A stretch of 64,000 nucleotides of DNA from Ramazzottius varieornatus. Its lineage: Eukaryota > Tardigrada > Eutardigrada > Parachela > Ramazzottiidae. A program made the translations under genes and the position numbers. The stretch lies in contig BDGG01000007.1 of assembly GCA_001949185.1 (NCBI GenBank), forward strand, positions 62,001 through 126,000. Direction: 5' to 3'. The notes beneath the pieces were generated by a model. The model was not told the DNA's origin and ran no database searches. It was given only the letters and a program-made list of their open reading frames with translations. Shown here one piece after another: positions 54,000-64,000 of this stretch (the stretch's first letter is position 1; each line of letters begins with the position of its first letter).

Positions 54000-55228
54000 T
54001 TACAGTGGTCAAAGAGTACTGTAGCCAGGGTCGGTTGAGTACTGGTCTGGGAGGTTGCTCGAACGGTTAAAATGGCCTTAGCTTTATGAGAAACTTCACA
54101 CAAGCTTTGCCGCAACAAGGAAACCAATGTTTTGATTGGTCAGGTCCGTGCACTTCGCCGCCCAGTGGTTGTAAGGTGGTGCGTGATAACCGTGGTAACT
54201 TACAATGAGACGCGACAAGCACATGTAAACACCACTGGCAGGAGTCAACTGACGCAGCCATTGCATCAGACCTGTAACGTCATCAGTTCCGATGGACGTC
54301 TCAGTAATCTCCCCGAAGCAGAGTCCGCTGATTTTTTCCTCCAGGTACAGTTGCCCGTCTCAGCTCGACTTGTGTATCGTGGTGCATGAGCCTTCCAGGT
54401 TCATGGAAGGTGCGCGACAACTACATGCGTACATATACATTCCTGTTATCCAAAGTGTGAAGTCATCAGTTCCGTTGGGAGTGTCGACACATTTCCGCCT
54501 GCTCAATATGTTCCTGTTTCCCGGAGTGAACGACGAAAAATAAGCGCTCGACAGTGTAGTATGTTCTGCATAGACTGTATTATAGTGTTCACCGCATATC
54601 GCGCACTGAACCACGTGATGAGTCAGCGTTGCCCATTATGATCCGATGTTATTAGTCTCTCTAACTCTGACCTAGAGATCATTCCTTGTTCACACGGCCG
54701 AGTGCGAGACAGTTCCGGAGCCCTGCGTATACAGCCTGCGGTCACCGTCGTTTTGCGGCCACGTCTGACGAGTCGCACTACCTTTCTTAGCTGTACCATC
54801 AACAGTTCTTTCGACATTGTGCCTTTCGTACCCAGTCTTCCTCACGTCGTGTTCGAAGCGGTCCCGTCAATAGTCACTTTTAGCAGGTCCATCACCTGCA
54901 GCCTCCTGGCTGTCGCCACCCTATCCGTTCTCCGGACACCCTTCAACTACTATCTCCTTCTTGCCGATCTATTTCTATTTCTGTACCACATTTTCTCCAA
55001 TCTCCAAGCCTACTGCGGTTACTGGTCATTCAGCGTCCGTGCTTGTGCTTGCTGCATCTTGTGTTTTTTTCCCTCGGCTGGAATCTTCGACCGAACCTGG
55101 GCAATGGTTTTCTCTTCACTGTCGAACACGTACCACTAAATCCGTCCCCATGTTCCTTTATGCTCCGGTCTGGGTTGATAGCGTTTCCTGAAATATTTCT
55201 TATTGTTCTTGTGTCGTCTCTACTTAAG
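54000..55228. other. Unassigned region with two similar exon-like minus-strand segments
   Basis: Minus-strand frames at about 54300-54200 (TSIGTDDVTGLMQWLRQLTP, GVYMCLSRLI) and 54490-54390 (VDTPNGTDDFTLWITGMYMY, ACSCRAPS) look like duplicated exons. The DNA phrases GTCATCAGTTCCG and RCGACAAsyACATG are shared. No gene model could be completed. From 54.65 to 55.14 kb a hydrophobic plus-strand frame exists without other support. Confidence 0.25.
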
Positions 55229-56002
55229 TACGAGGGAGAGGTTGTCGAGTGGGCGACACCACTTTGGAGTTACAGAGTGGGCCAGTCAGTTTTTTCGCTA
55301 AATATCCACTATTTCCGTAAAGTTTTCCGATGAAACGCTGGAGAATATCTTTTTGTATGTCTGTGCACACGTTACTAGCAGAGCAAAATTCAGATGCTCG
55401 AGATGAGATGCCCGATCTGGAAAATGATCGCATCTCATGTTATAAAGCCTGAGCATAAAATAGTAGAGGCCATAAGAGGCGCTGCTGTCGCCTTTTCGAG
55501 TGACTCACTCAGCAAAACTGAATCGTACAGCAGGGCCAAATTTGCAAAACAAGCATACGAAATCGTTTCTGAGGACATTCTCTCATTCATCTCAAGCATG
55601 TCGTCTCCCAAGCTCGTCATTGCTGCAGAAGCCCAAAAGCAGCTAACGGTTGAAGCTGCAGTTCAAAGCTGGATCGTAAGCAACATACCACAAATCTAAA
55701 CCTGCGGTGTAGCTCGAACCGCCAGTTGAACAAGCGCATTGTGTGTGGTGCCACCCTATACCACAGCTATTTTTGCGGTGGCCCACTCCATAAACCCAAA
55801 ATGATGTGGCCCACTCCATAAACCCAAAATGATGTGGCCCACTCCATAAACCCAAAATGATGTGGCCCACTCCATAAACCCAAAATGATGTGGCCCACTC
55901 CATAAACCCAAAATGATGTGGCCCACTCCATAAACCCAAAATGATGTGGCCCACTCCATAAACCCAAAATGATGTGGCCCACTCGATGAACTCTCCCTCG
56001 TA
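55229..56002. mobile_element. MITE, ~774 bp, TACGAGGGAGAG ends (pogo-related)
   Basis: The left end TACGAGGGAGAGGTTGTCGA and right end ...TCGATGAACTCTCCCTCGTA are near-perfect inverse arms of about 30 bp. The outer 15 bases are the same as the ends of the transposase-bearing element at 57751-60428, which could mobilise it. A tandem array (55778-55973) abuts its right end. A plus-strand frame at 55394-55699 is open but has no recognised domain. Confidence 0.75.
55778..55973. repeat. Seven identical 28-bp tandem units abutting the MITE right end
   Basis: Each unit begins GTGGCCCACTCCATAAACCC and the period is exactly 28. The next partial unit (55974 on) becomes the MITE terminal repeat GTGGCCCACTCGATGAA. 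As 28 is not a multiple of three, the array cycles frames, yet all three minus-strand frames stay open (EWATSFWVYGVGHIILGLWS). Confidence 0.95.
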
Positions 56003-56602
56003 GTCTATAAAAGCTGGTTGGCGTAAAGACTGACTAGGTCTGGCGGACTGTAGGGTACGGTAAGACTGCAGCAGTAATGTCAGTGGTAACAGTGAAGGGA
56101 CTGTAAAGTGAAGACCTAGAAGACGGTATTCGGTAGCGGTAGTAACAGGCTTGCCCGGCGCCAGCGGACTCGACGCGGAACGTACACCCAAATTCCGACT
56201 CTGAAATACCACTGGAAAATCGATGGTACGAGTACTGAAACAAAACGATGGAATGAATTCATATCAATGAAATTATGCAACACTAGGCGCGTCCCGTAGG
56301 CAAAATTTTGTCGTAAAAATCTGCCTAATAGAAGAGGATGCGAACTTTTGACCAGACGTCACGACCCGAGTCGTTGGCTCCGGTCGGCACAAACACCTCG
56401 ACCCGGTACCTGGATAAACCCGGCCGAAAAAGTTATCATGCAGAAATATCAATAGCAGGGAGAGAGTCGGGCGCAGACAGACTGACAACAGACAGTTAGC
56501 TAAGAGCATCCGAGCACTTTTTGCCGTACTTTTGCCGAAAAACCCTTGAGTTTCAGGTATTTGTTGACCAATTATAGTAAAAAGTTCTCAGATGCTCAGT
56601 CT

Positions 56603-56985
56603 CAGTTTGGACTCTGGGGGACTGAAACGGAATTGTATGGGATATCAGTTTCACAGACTGGGACTAACAAGGGAAGTGCGGGAGGGCTTTCCTCAAATCC
56701 TCTGGCTCGTTTTCCCAAAAAATAGAAGATGTGTCAGAGTGCTACCATGAAGCATTTCAAAACGCGTTTCTCACACATTCTAAAAAGTTTTCGACTTTAC
56801 CAAATGGTATTCCGCCAATCGTAACGCCTCTTGAAGGAACCCGGGATCATGGGTTTCCTTTCGCCCAAAGATTCGCACCCAACCCCAGGATCCGCAAAGA
56901 GCATTCCCGCATTTTCCTTGTTAGTCCCACGGACTGGAACTGATATCCCTTGCATTCCAGTTTCAGTCCCCAGACTCGGACTGAT
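56603..56985. mobile_element. Candidate MITE with ~80-bp inverted arms
   Basis: GGGATATCAGTT...GGGACTAACAAGG at 56639-56673 is inverted at 56916-56950. Similarity extends outward through ACTGGGGGACTGAAAC-like sequence to about 56603 and 56985. Short CAGTCC words continue to 57170. Exact ends are not clear. Confidence 0.55.
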
Positions 56986-57704
56986 ATCGGCAGCAAATCG
57001 GTTACAGTCTCTACATTGGAGTTTCAGTCCCTTCTCGCTCTAGTCTTAGCCTCTGCCCGGACGAACCAGTCTCTGTGTTTTAAATTTCAGTCCAAGGCAC
57101 TAGACTGTTAATTCAGTCTGGTCCCGAGATTAAAACTCAAACGGATTTAAAAACTGATATTCTATTAGTCCCGGATCGAAAATGAATACAACTGTGTGTA
57201 ATGTCCGACATGTGATTATCGGCTCGTGGTCGGGTCGGTTAACCCGGACAAACCCGGACAAACCCGGCTTCGCCTACGTCATCGATTGGGTGCAGTGTAC
57301 GTACATGGTAAACACGTGTTTGAGTAATCAGGCTCAACACTGCCATTCCCCACCTGGTTTTTCCACATCGAAATTCTCCAGCGGTATGGATGTATCAGTT
57401 TTCACTCTAGGATGTAAACACGTCGTCTGTCTCGCCGGCTTTGACTCAAATTCTACGTCGTAAGCGCTTCTGCTGCCTCCACTGCTGTTTTTCTGAATAT
57501 GCTTACGAGACTTTGTCGCTGTATTTCAACTGCGGGATAACAGTACACAGCTCGAACCGGCCGGAAGTCAATCGATCAGCAATTCTACTAAAAGCACGGT
57601 GTAGAAAAACCGGTCAGAAGTAGATGGCCACAAAGATCGCAGCAGAGTAACAGCACGTCTGTAATGAGTCATGATCGGATGTAGAGTGTAAAACTCGTTA
57701 GACT

Positions 57705-57750
57705 ACACGCACGACGGGAAATTATGGATCAGGCTTTCTCGCTATCGCGG
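57705..57750. mobile_element. Left end of a TACACGC MITE, interrupted by the next element
   Basis: TACACGCACGACGGGAAATT and ATCAGGCTTTCTCGCTA match the left ends at 33935 and 38165. The match stops where the TACGAGGG element begins, suggesting an insertion within an older MITE. Confidence 0.5.
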
Positions 57751-60428
57751 TACGAGGGAGAGGTTATTGAGTTAGCCATAAGAACCTTCGGTTGTTGAGT
57801 TAGCCACCTGTTTTCGCCCGTTCTATCTGACGTATTCTAACACATGCTTGGATGATTCGACAGAGAAAATGACGGGCTGTCCAATGGTACTTCTTGCGAT
57901 GGGCTCAAGTTCTCAATGCATGCACAAGATCTACAGTTCGGCAAACTGTCAAACCCCATGTTAGAGAGCCTGGACCAAAAATGAAACTAAGGCCACCAGA
58001 GGCGCTGGCGACGCGGTTTTCAATGACAATAAAGATTATTTTTTTCACTGCGAGACCAAATTTCGTACAGCAGTTTTGTTATCAACTCTGTCGGAATAAA
58101 CAGGGCGTCTCTCAAGTTGAAGACTGCACCAGAGGTCCATGCGCAGTTAACAATGCAAGCAGTGGTTCATACGGTGAGAGAAATGGGATGGGAAATGCGG
58201 AAAACTGCGGAGGCGTACGGACTAAACCGGCAGCCGCTGGACAAGCGGTTGAATGGTCGACACACCGAAGTCATGGAAAACAGCCCAGAATTCCTCCCCA
58301 CGAAGAAAATGCCCTGGAAGATTCACTGTTGAGCTGTACAGATACTGGGATCCCCCTTAACCGACAACACTGTGCCGCAGCAATCAGTGAGATGAGTACT
58401 CGACTTGGTAAGGTGATTTATCCCAATGTTAAGGTAATATTCGAATTTTGGTCAGCTCTTATGGATTTCCTTTGTTTTTCCAGGCCTGATCCACACAACG
58501 ATCAGCACTTTCAAAGATTCATCAAGCGCCATCCACAACTATCATTACGAATAACCCATGCCAATAACCGAAAGAAGGAACGAAAGTGGACGCACGAGCT
58601 GGCGGACAGGTACATCGCTAAATTGATGGAGCTTCATAACGAAGGATTCCTCGACGAGCCAGATCAAGTTTGGAACTTGGAAGAATCTGCGTTCAACACG
58701 GCCGAAATGTTCGATAGAGTCGTTGGACGGAAAGGAATGAGGCAAGTTTACTCCCAGTACGACGGAACAGAGAAAGAATTGGTGACTATCCTACCTTGTG
58801 GCAACGCTTCTGGACTCCAGCTTCCTTTTATGGCGCTGTTCTCCGGAAAACGTCACGTTCGATCTCGTCTGGATGGCACAGGTGGACACTGCTATCATGG
58901 TGTGAATGAGTCCGGCACTATGGATTAAATGCATTTCGCAAGCTATAACAAGTCGTATTTCCGACAATGACCAAAATGAAGGTAAGAAATCTAATAATAC
59001 ATGAGTTGCGCAGTACATCGTTAAGCATTCGTCTGTTGGGCTTGCTGGAATGCAGTAGTTTTGATGTATGACGTCATGCTTACTATAATTTTAGAATGCG
59101 GTCTTCGTTGATGGACACTTCTCCCATATCAACAACTTCACTCTGATGAAATACATCAAGGAGTTCGAGGCGGAAACCGGAGAGATCGTGTACGTCTTTG
59201 CCTTACCTGCTGGCCAAACCAATCATCTGCAGCCTTTTGATGTATCCGTCTTTGGGCAAGTTAAAAGAGCATGGGGAGATTATTTAAGGCATCGCCGTGT
59301 TGTTATTGGAGGACTGGTAAAACTTTGGTCCTTTAAATTTCTGTGGAATCTACCTAACTAATGTTCCGTTCTGTAAAATTCAGGTCACCAAGGATAATCT
59401 GCTCTCTCATCTCGTCAAACTGTGGTTTCAGACTGAAGAGTGCTCGCCGCAGCACTTATTCAACCCTGGGCGGAATCTTACCTCTGGATTCCAGAAATCG
59501 GGACTCTTTCCTTTCAATCCTGAGGTTATTCGTGCGACTGTGAAGACTCAAAATTGTCCTACCCCTCGATGAGACGGCGGACTCCGCTCCGAAAGACTAT
59601 CGCTCCAGCTTTGACCGTTTGGCTGACGTTTTGATGGCTGAATTTGACGTCGCCAGCCAAAAAGATCAAAGACATCACAGAATTCATCAGGCTCAAATAG
59701 CGAGGTGTAACTCCAGATGCTGTTCTAGCATCTCCGCTGCAAGCCTCGCTGTTTGCTGCTGCGCCCAAGAAAGTCCGTCGCGAGACGAACGAGCATCTGA
59801 ACCTCGACGCTGGAGGTTTAACCAACGAGGAAAATTTCCAGTCCCATCTGGAAAAGAATCGAGCAGCAAACAGAGCAAGAACCGCCTCTCTAGCAGCCAG
59901 TCGAAGGGCGACAGCAAGCCAAGCCAGAATTCGACACGCTCCAGCTGCTGTTCCCAAACCTCCGAAAATCGCTCCGGGTAGAAAGCCCCTTTCGGTGAAG
60001 CGAAAAGCGTCGGACAAGGAACCAGACCCGAACCCAAGTGAAGTCTTGAACGCACGTGCCGTACAGCAACAGAAAACGACTAAAGCTTCTAGCTAGAATA
60101 TTCATGCAGGTTCCGCTGTTTTATCTAGTAGCTTACCTGAGTGTTCTGTGGATAATATCTGGTGTCAAACGAAGTGTTTTTATAGGACGATGATGTGTGG
60201 GTTTCAGTTCTGCGATGGGCATTCCGGTCAAGAAAATGTTCATTCGGCTCTCGAAATTATCAGCCTTTATAACAGCGGTATGCGCCTCGTACGGCAGTTC
60301 AGAAGAGCGGTATTGATTCTACCGCGATTTTTGGCTATTGCCCTGGCTGTCGGCCACCACATACCGCAGCGGTGGCTAACTCAACAACCGAAGGTTCTTA
60401 TGGCTGACTCAATAACGTCTCCCTCGTA
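57751..60428 (+). mobile_element. pogo/CENP-B-like DNA transposon, ~2.68 kb, degenerate
   Basis: Arms of about 60 bp: TACGAGGGAGAGGTTATTGA at 57751 and its inverse ending CCCTCGTA at 60428, sharing GAACCTTCGGTTGTTGAGTTA. TA tips fit the Tc1/mariner/pogo superfamily. It carries a plus-strand transposase remnant (58117-60094). Confidence 0.8.
58117..60094 (+). pseudogene. pogo/Tigger-type DDE transposase remnant
   Basis: Pieces appear in family order. The HTH segment LTMQAVVHTVREMGWEMRKT with AEAYGLNRQPLDKRLNG is at 58150-58260. The DDE core VWNLEESAFNTAEMF, VVGRKG, VYSQYDGTEKELVTILPCGN and LFSGKRHV is at 58660-58860. After a frame change near 58920, WIKCISQAITSRISDND precedes an intron (GTAAGA at 58981 to TTTTAG at about 59094). 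FVDGHFSHINNFTLMKYI and ALPAGQTNHLQPFDVSVFG are at 59104-59260. After a second intron, VTKDNLLSHLVKLWFQTEEC and PSSGxQKSGLFPF-like sequence lie at 59383-59565, and a basic Ala/Lys-rich tail follows in another frame. The first catalytic position reads E (NLEES) where the family usually has D. Several stops and frame changes make it non-functional. Confidence 0.7.
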
Positions 60429-60523
60429 CGGAAAAACGTACGTACATGTACGAAAAAGAAGTTTGGGCCAGTAAACACTAAACAGCTTGGGCCAAACGAT
60501 TCGGAAACAGCGGAAAAGAAAAT

Positions 60524-60686
60524 ACGTACACGCGCCTGGCCTAAATATGGGGATGGACAAAAATATGGGGAACGGAGCGAAAGCGACTGTGCTTCGATTG
60601 ATTTAGTTGATTGTTCAACCTCAGCGCTTTCGCTCCGTTCCCCATATTTTTGTCCATCCCCACATTTAGGCCAGGCACGTGTACGT
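60524..60686. repeat. Long near-perfect hairpin (~62-bp arms)
   Basis: Arms 60524-60585 and 60625-60686 are inverse complements with about two mismatches. They share GCCTGGCCTAAAT, GGGGATGGACAAAAATATGG and GGAACGGAGCGAAAGCG, around a 39-base loop. It is probably a foldback MITE sitting inside an older TACACGC-type element whose ends (GTTTGGGCCAGTAAAC at about 60461, GTCTGGCCCAAAC at about 60756) flank it. Confidence 0.85.
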
Positions 60687-60773
60687 ACGTAAGTGTGTAA
60701 TTCACACCCATGCACTCTTTGGCAGTTCTCTAGCTTTCAGTTTGCCGCCTTTTCGTCTGGCCCAAACTTATTT

Positions 60774-61700
60774 GGGTGGTGGCTATGCGCCATTGATTTG
60801 TATTTATATTGTACGTACTTTTAGTCGTGAGTACGGGGTCTGTATTAATAGGATGTTTTGTATCGTTCTGGACTTCGATGTTTTTGCAACTTTTCTCTTT
60901 TCTTCTGACCTTCTGAAGGTGGTGGATTCTGGAGGGTATTATCCAGGTAGAGTTTGAAGTTCTGATAGAAAAGTGTAGTGCAAAACGTTGCGGATGTTTG
61001 GACAAATGCCTGTAAGGCCAAATGTATGTCGTGACTGGATATGGGGTTATCGCTGACCGTCGAGCTTCGTTCCATGAACGTGTGGAGAATGAGTATTTTG
61101 GTGCACGCATTCTTCGCCGTTCTGGATTATCAATATTAAAAGAACACGGGAAAGGCTCGCCTACGGCTCACTCTTTAAGTCGGGGAGTTGCAAAACCAGT
61201 GGATGGGCGTGGTGTTTAAATCATAACCTAAGGACTTGACGGAAGCACGAAAGATAGTTTTCACTCACACTGAGAAATAAGAAAAATTGAGATTGTGATC
61301 AGGCAAAATATTAAAATCAAAACTATGGTTCATGAATCACGGCAAAGTTTCTAAAAATAGCTGATCAAATTCAACGAGACCGGTAAACCCGTGCACGAAT
61401 TACGCACGGATATGTTTTGGTGCAAGTAAGTCTACAGTATGGTTACAGTATAGGTGGCGTCTATGCGCCGTTAATTTGTTTTAATTTTTCGTTTTTTACA
61501 AGTACGATGTTTGTGTGTTGTTTGTACTGTGCTTTGGACTTTTTCGTTTTCGTGTGCTTTTTAGAACTGTTCTGCCCTTGTGAAGGTGGTGTACTTTGGA
61601 GGACGAAGAGATGTCCTTGGGTTTTATCTAAGTTAGACTGTGGAAGCTTCTGACCTCGTGAAGGTGGTGGACTTTGTTGGGCATTCTCAACGCAGAATCC
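60774..61700. repeat. Two diverged direct repeat copies (TATGCGCC family)
   Basis: GGTGGTGGCTATGCGCCATTGATTTG at 60774 is echoed at 61452 by the same words with substitutions. Each copy is followed by phrases like CTTCTGAAGGTGGTGGA and CTTGTGAAGGTGGTGTA. A third start (GGTGGTAACTATGCGCCGTT) is at 63801. Confidence 0.55.
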
Positions 61701-62640
61701 GACCTTCGAACGAGAGCAAACTGATACAGGGCAATCTCTCGTTTTCGTCGATGGTCGCTCGGATGGCTGCTCTTCCAAAAGCACCATCAAGTTCTCTTTC
61801 GCAACACTGGCTGCCAGAGTTATCCGGGTGGAAACTTAGACACGGGTCCAAACAATAAAAGTTGCCTTGCAAGAGCTTGAAGAGTTCAATCGCGAAGCAA
61901 CTTCGACCGAAAACACGACACAGCCTGGTGCATCTACAGAACATCTCACAAACAGTTTTCAAGAAGTCCTTGAGACGGGAAAGATTTATTTCTTTTGATT
62001 TTCGATGCAAAGAAAGATCTGCATAGTGGTCGGCAAGAAGTTTTATCCATCTTTTATCCGCGAATAAGTAATTGTCACCCACGGATAACATGGACACGGA
62101 GTGTTAAAGCATGGGCCCCGTCAGAGCGGAACCTGGATCGATTTTGCGCAACGCAGCTGACAAAATGATCAAATCGGACAGTCGCTTACTTGATTGACGG
62201 CTTCGTGCAATTAGTTGATCAACGAAATCGTTTTGTTGTTCTTATCCGTTCTATCCTTTTGTATTCGTTTTTCTGTCCACGGATACAAAATGGGTAAAAT
62301 TTTTCATTCTCTCTTATGCGTGACAAGCCCAGTTCGTCATTGCGTGTTGAAAAACCGTAGATAACCAGCGTATACGTACCACGCTAGCATTGTGGCTTTT
62401 GAGTTTTCTGACCTCTGCATTTGAAAAGCCGTAAGACCAAGTGGACTGATTGCTACTTTTCTGACAATCGTTTCATCACATCTGCATGGTACATCCTTTG
62501 AACGTCATTTCAAAACCGTAAAACATTTTGTGAAGTATAAAACAACCGCGGGCGGAGAGCAGCAACAAAAAAATTTTTTAGTAGTTCCCAGATCACCCTT
62601 TTTACAATCGAGCTACTCCTCCTTTTTTCCCGGCCTTTCG
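61700..62640. other. Upstream region of the thaumatin-like gene
   Basis: No gene recognised. A hydrophilic minus-strand frame at 62097-61687 has no domain features. Confidence 0.4.
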
Positions 62641-62666
62641 GTAACAGAAAGCAGACTTTCGTGGAG

Positions 62667-63266
62667 ATGGGTCCCCGTTACCTAAGTCTGGCCCTGGCCA
62701 TGTTGTCCACTCAGACTATGGCCACCACCGTGCAGTTTAACAACCGATGTGGCCACGCCATCGATCTGATCAAAACCGTTCCCAGCGTGGCCGGCACGCA
62801 GGAATGCGATCTGCAACCGGGCGAAAGCTGCACTAAAAACTACGACGGCCCCGGATTTAATTTCAAGGTTGGTTGTGCGTTTCCCTTTCCTCTAGAGTCT
62901 GAATTTACGTACGTCGAAACATTAATATACTCTTCTCTCGTACGATAGCATACCAATGCTGGGAAGTCGGTCACCCAGGCGGAGTTCACCTTCAACGATG
63001 CCGCTCAGAAGGACTTCTACAACCTCAGCGTGGTAGACGGGTTCAACGTGGCCATTCAGATAACTTCGGACAAAGGCGGACCCACACTGACCTGTGAGTA
63101 GTTCGCCAGTAGAAATGAACACCGAACAAGTTGCACAGGTTCATGTTTTGGTGGAATGGTTTCAGGCAACGCTGATAAGTGTCCAGATGCGTACAACTTT
63201 CCGTCCGATGACACCAAAGTTCACGCGGTCCCCACTGGAGGAACCTTCCAGATTAGCTTCTGTTAA
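62667..63266 (+). CDS. Small secreted thaumatin-like protein
   Basis: Three exons (62667-62867, 62949-63093, 63166-63266) give 447 nt, 148 residues. A signal peptide (YLSLALAMLSTQTMA) is followed by TTVQFNNRCGHAIDLIKT (the N-terminal thaumatin strand), FNDAAQKDFYNLSVVDGFNV (matching the conserved xFYDVSLVDGFN motif) and CNADKCPDAYNFPSDDTKVH with FQISFC at the end (the CPDAYSYPxDD ... FC motif). It is shorter than standard thaumatin-like proteins (about 200-220 residues), as in the small class. Only six cysteines are seen, where small ones usually have about ten. Family roles include antifungal or glucan binding; the role here is unknown. Introns are 81 and 72 bp, in phase. Confidence 0.88.
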
Positions 63267-63498
63267 GCTCGACTTGGCACCTTGCACTTGACGAATGAAC
63301 ATTATATTCCATGATTGGTGACAGCTGTCTCACATCGCACGCTTGATGGCTATCACGTGGGTACATATACCTGCAATACTATACGTGATAAAATTGGACA
63401 TGCTTGTTTCTTCCGACATTAACTCTCCTTCTCTGTGATTTACGTAAATGCACAGATAAAGTGTGACGATGATGAAGGGATAATCAACCACTGCAAAT

Positions 63499-63624
63499 AT
63501 TCGATGCTATCGCGCAGCACGTCGTCGTACAAGTGAATTACAGCCTCGGTCCGCATCACTGCCTGCGTCACCCTACGAGGGTGCATCGTCACTTACGTGT
63601 ACGTACTGCGCGATAGCATCGAAT
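63499..63624. repeat. Short inverted repeat (TTCGATGCTATCGCGCAG)
   Basis: ATTCGATGCTATCGCGCAG at 63499 and its inverse CTGCGCGATAGCATCGAAT ending about 63625 flank 80-odd bases that also hold the partial inverse pair GTACAAGTGA / TCACTTACGTGTAC. Looks like a foldback MITE. Confidence 0.65.
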
Positions 63625-64000
63625 TTTTACAGTATTCACCCGGCCAGACAGGTCAACCGGCCAATGGCAAAGTCTCATCGAGGTCAAAAACTCAAATGCC
63701 GCCACTGATTATTGTATGCTGACAAACTTATGCGGTCGTGGTTCTTACGCAGTACTAGTAAAGAATAAGTTGGACGAAAAGTAGCTGACAAAAGAAAATA
63801 GGTGGTAACTATGCGCCGTTAACACGACTTTCCAACGCAATCTCAAGCAAATCAATCGCTACGCCACCAGACACATACACTGAGCCCCATTAGTCTTGGT
63901 TATTCAGCCTTCTCCTGCGAAAATTCATATTTTCTCTCCCACCCAACGAATTATCATGATTCAAATTGCAGCATGAAGAAGAGAGCTTTCTCTCGCAGGA

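Noticed and set aside
55756-56212. Repetitive Trp/Gly-rich minus-strand protein
   Set aside because: Entirely produced by the 28-bp tandem array, which is open in every minus frame; no start context or other coding sign.

Overview
The window is eukaryotic nuclear DNA, most likely from a small invertebrate. Genes are split by many short introns (about 60-300 bp, GT-AG) and there is no operon structure. Recognisable genes include SERCA, MED15, a receptor tyrosine kinase, a globin, an NPC2/ML lipid-binding protein and an SLC18B1-like transporter. Compact introns, a globin of this type, two intronless bacterial-type genes and a small thaumatin-like protein would fit a eutardigrade. That assignment is inference: another micro-metazoan such as a mite, springtail or rotifer cannot be excluded from this sequence alone.

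Layout. 1-0.8 kb (-): exons of a ligand-binding ectodomain running off the left edge. 1.8-2.3 kb: a MITE. 3.9-7.5 kb (-): a receptor tyrosine kinase with one in-frame stop and one 1-nt frame break. 7.6-8.6 kb (-): an unrecognised gene. 11.0-14.0 kb: a complete Tc1/mariner/IS630-type transposon. 15.1-15.6 kb (-): a basigin-like Ig/TM fragment. 16.0-16.2 kb: a deletion derivative (MITE) of the same transposon, in opposite orientation. 16.8-19.9 kb (+): MED15. 22.6-30.7 kb (+): SERCA with 16 exons and a probable alternative last exon. 32.0-34.9 kb (-): SLC18B1-like transporter with a MITE in an intron. 37.2-39.8 kb: two convergent intronless bacterial-type genes, agmatine deiminase (+) and a deoxyhypusine-synthase-like enzyme (-). 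43.0-43.7 kb: a decayed GT10 fucosyltransferase. 44.3-47.2 kb (+): tandem DXD glycosyltransferases. 47.4-48.2 kb (-): ML-domain protein. 49.6-50.2 kb (-): multipass membrane protein. 51.7-52.8 kb (-): a globin with a 20-nt exon and a possible N-myristoylation signal. 53.4-53.9 kb (+): secreted Cys-rich protein. 55.2-61 kb: a nest of DNA transposons, including a pogo/CENP-B-like element and a MITE sharing its ends. 62.7-63.3 kb (+): small thaumatin-like protein.

The genes do not form one pathway. The exception is the pair at 37-40 kb, both linked to polyamine chemistry and both of bacterial type. SERCA, MED15, the ML protein, the globin and the thaumatin-like protein were splice-checked by exon arithmetic and stay in frame. 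The kinase, basigin-like and fucosyltransferase loci carry breaks that mean either pseudogenes or assembly errors. About a quarter of the window is DNA-transposon material with TA-type ends.
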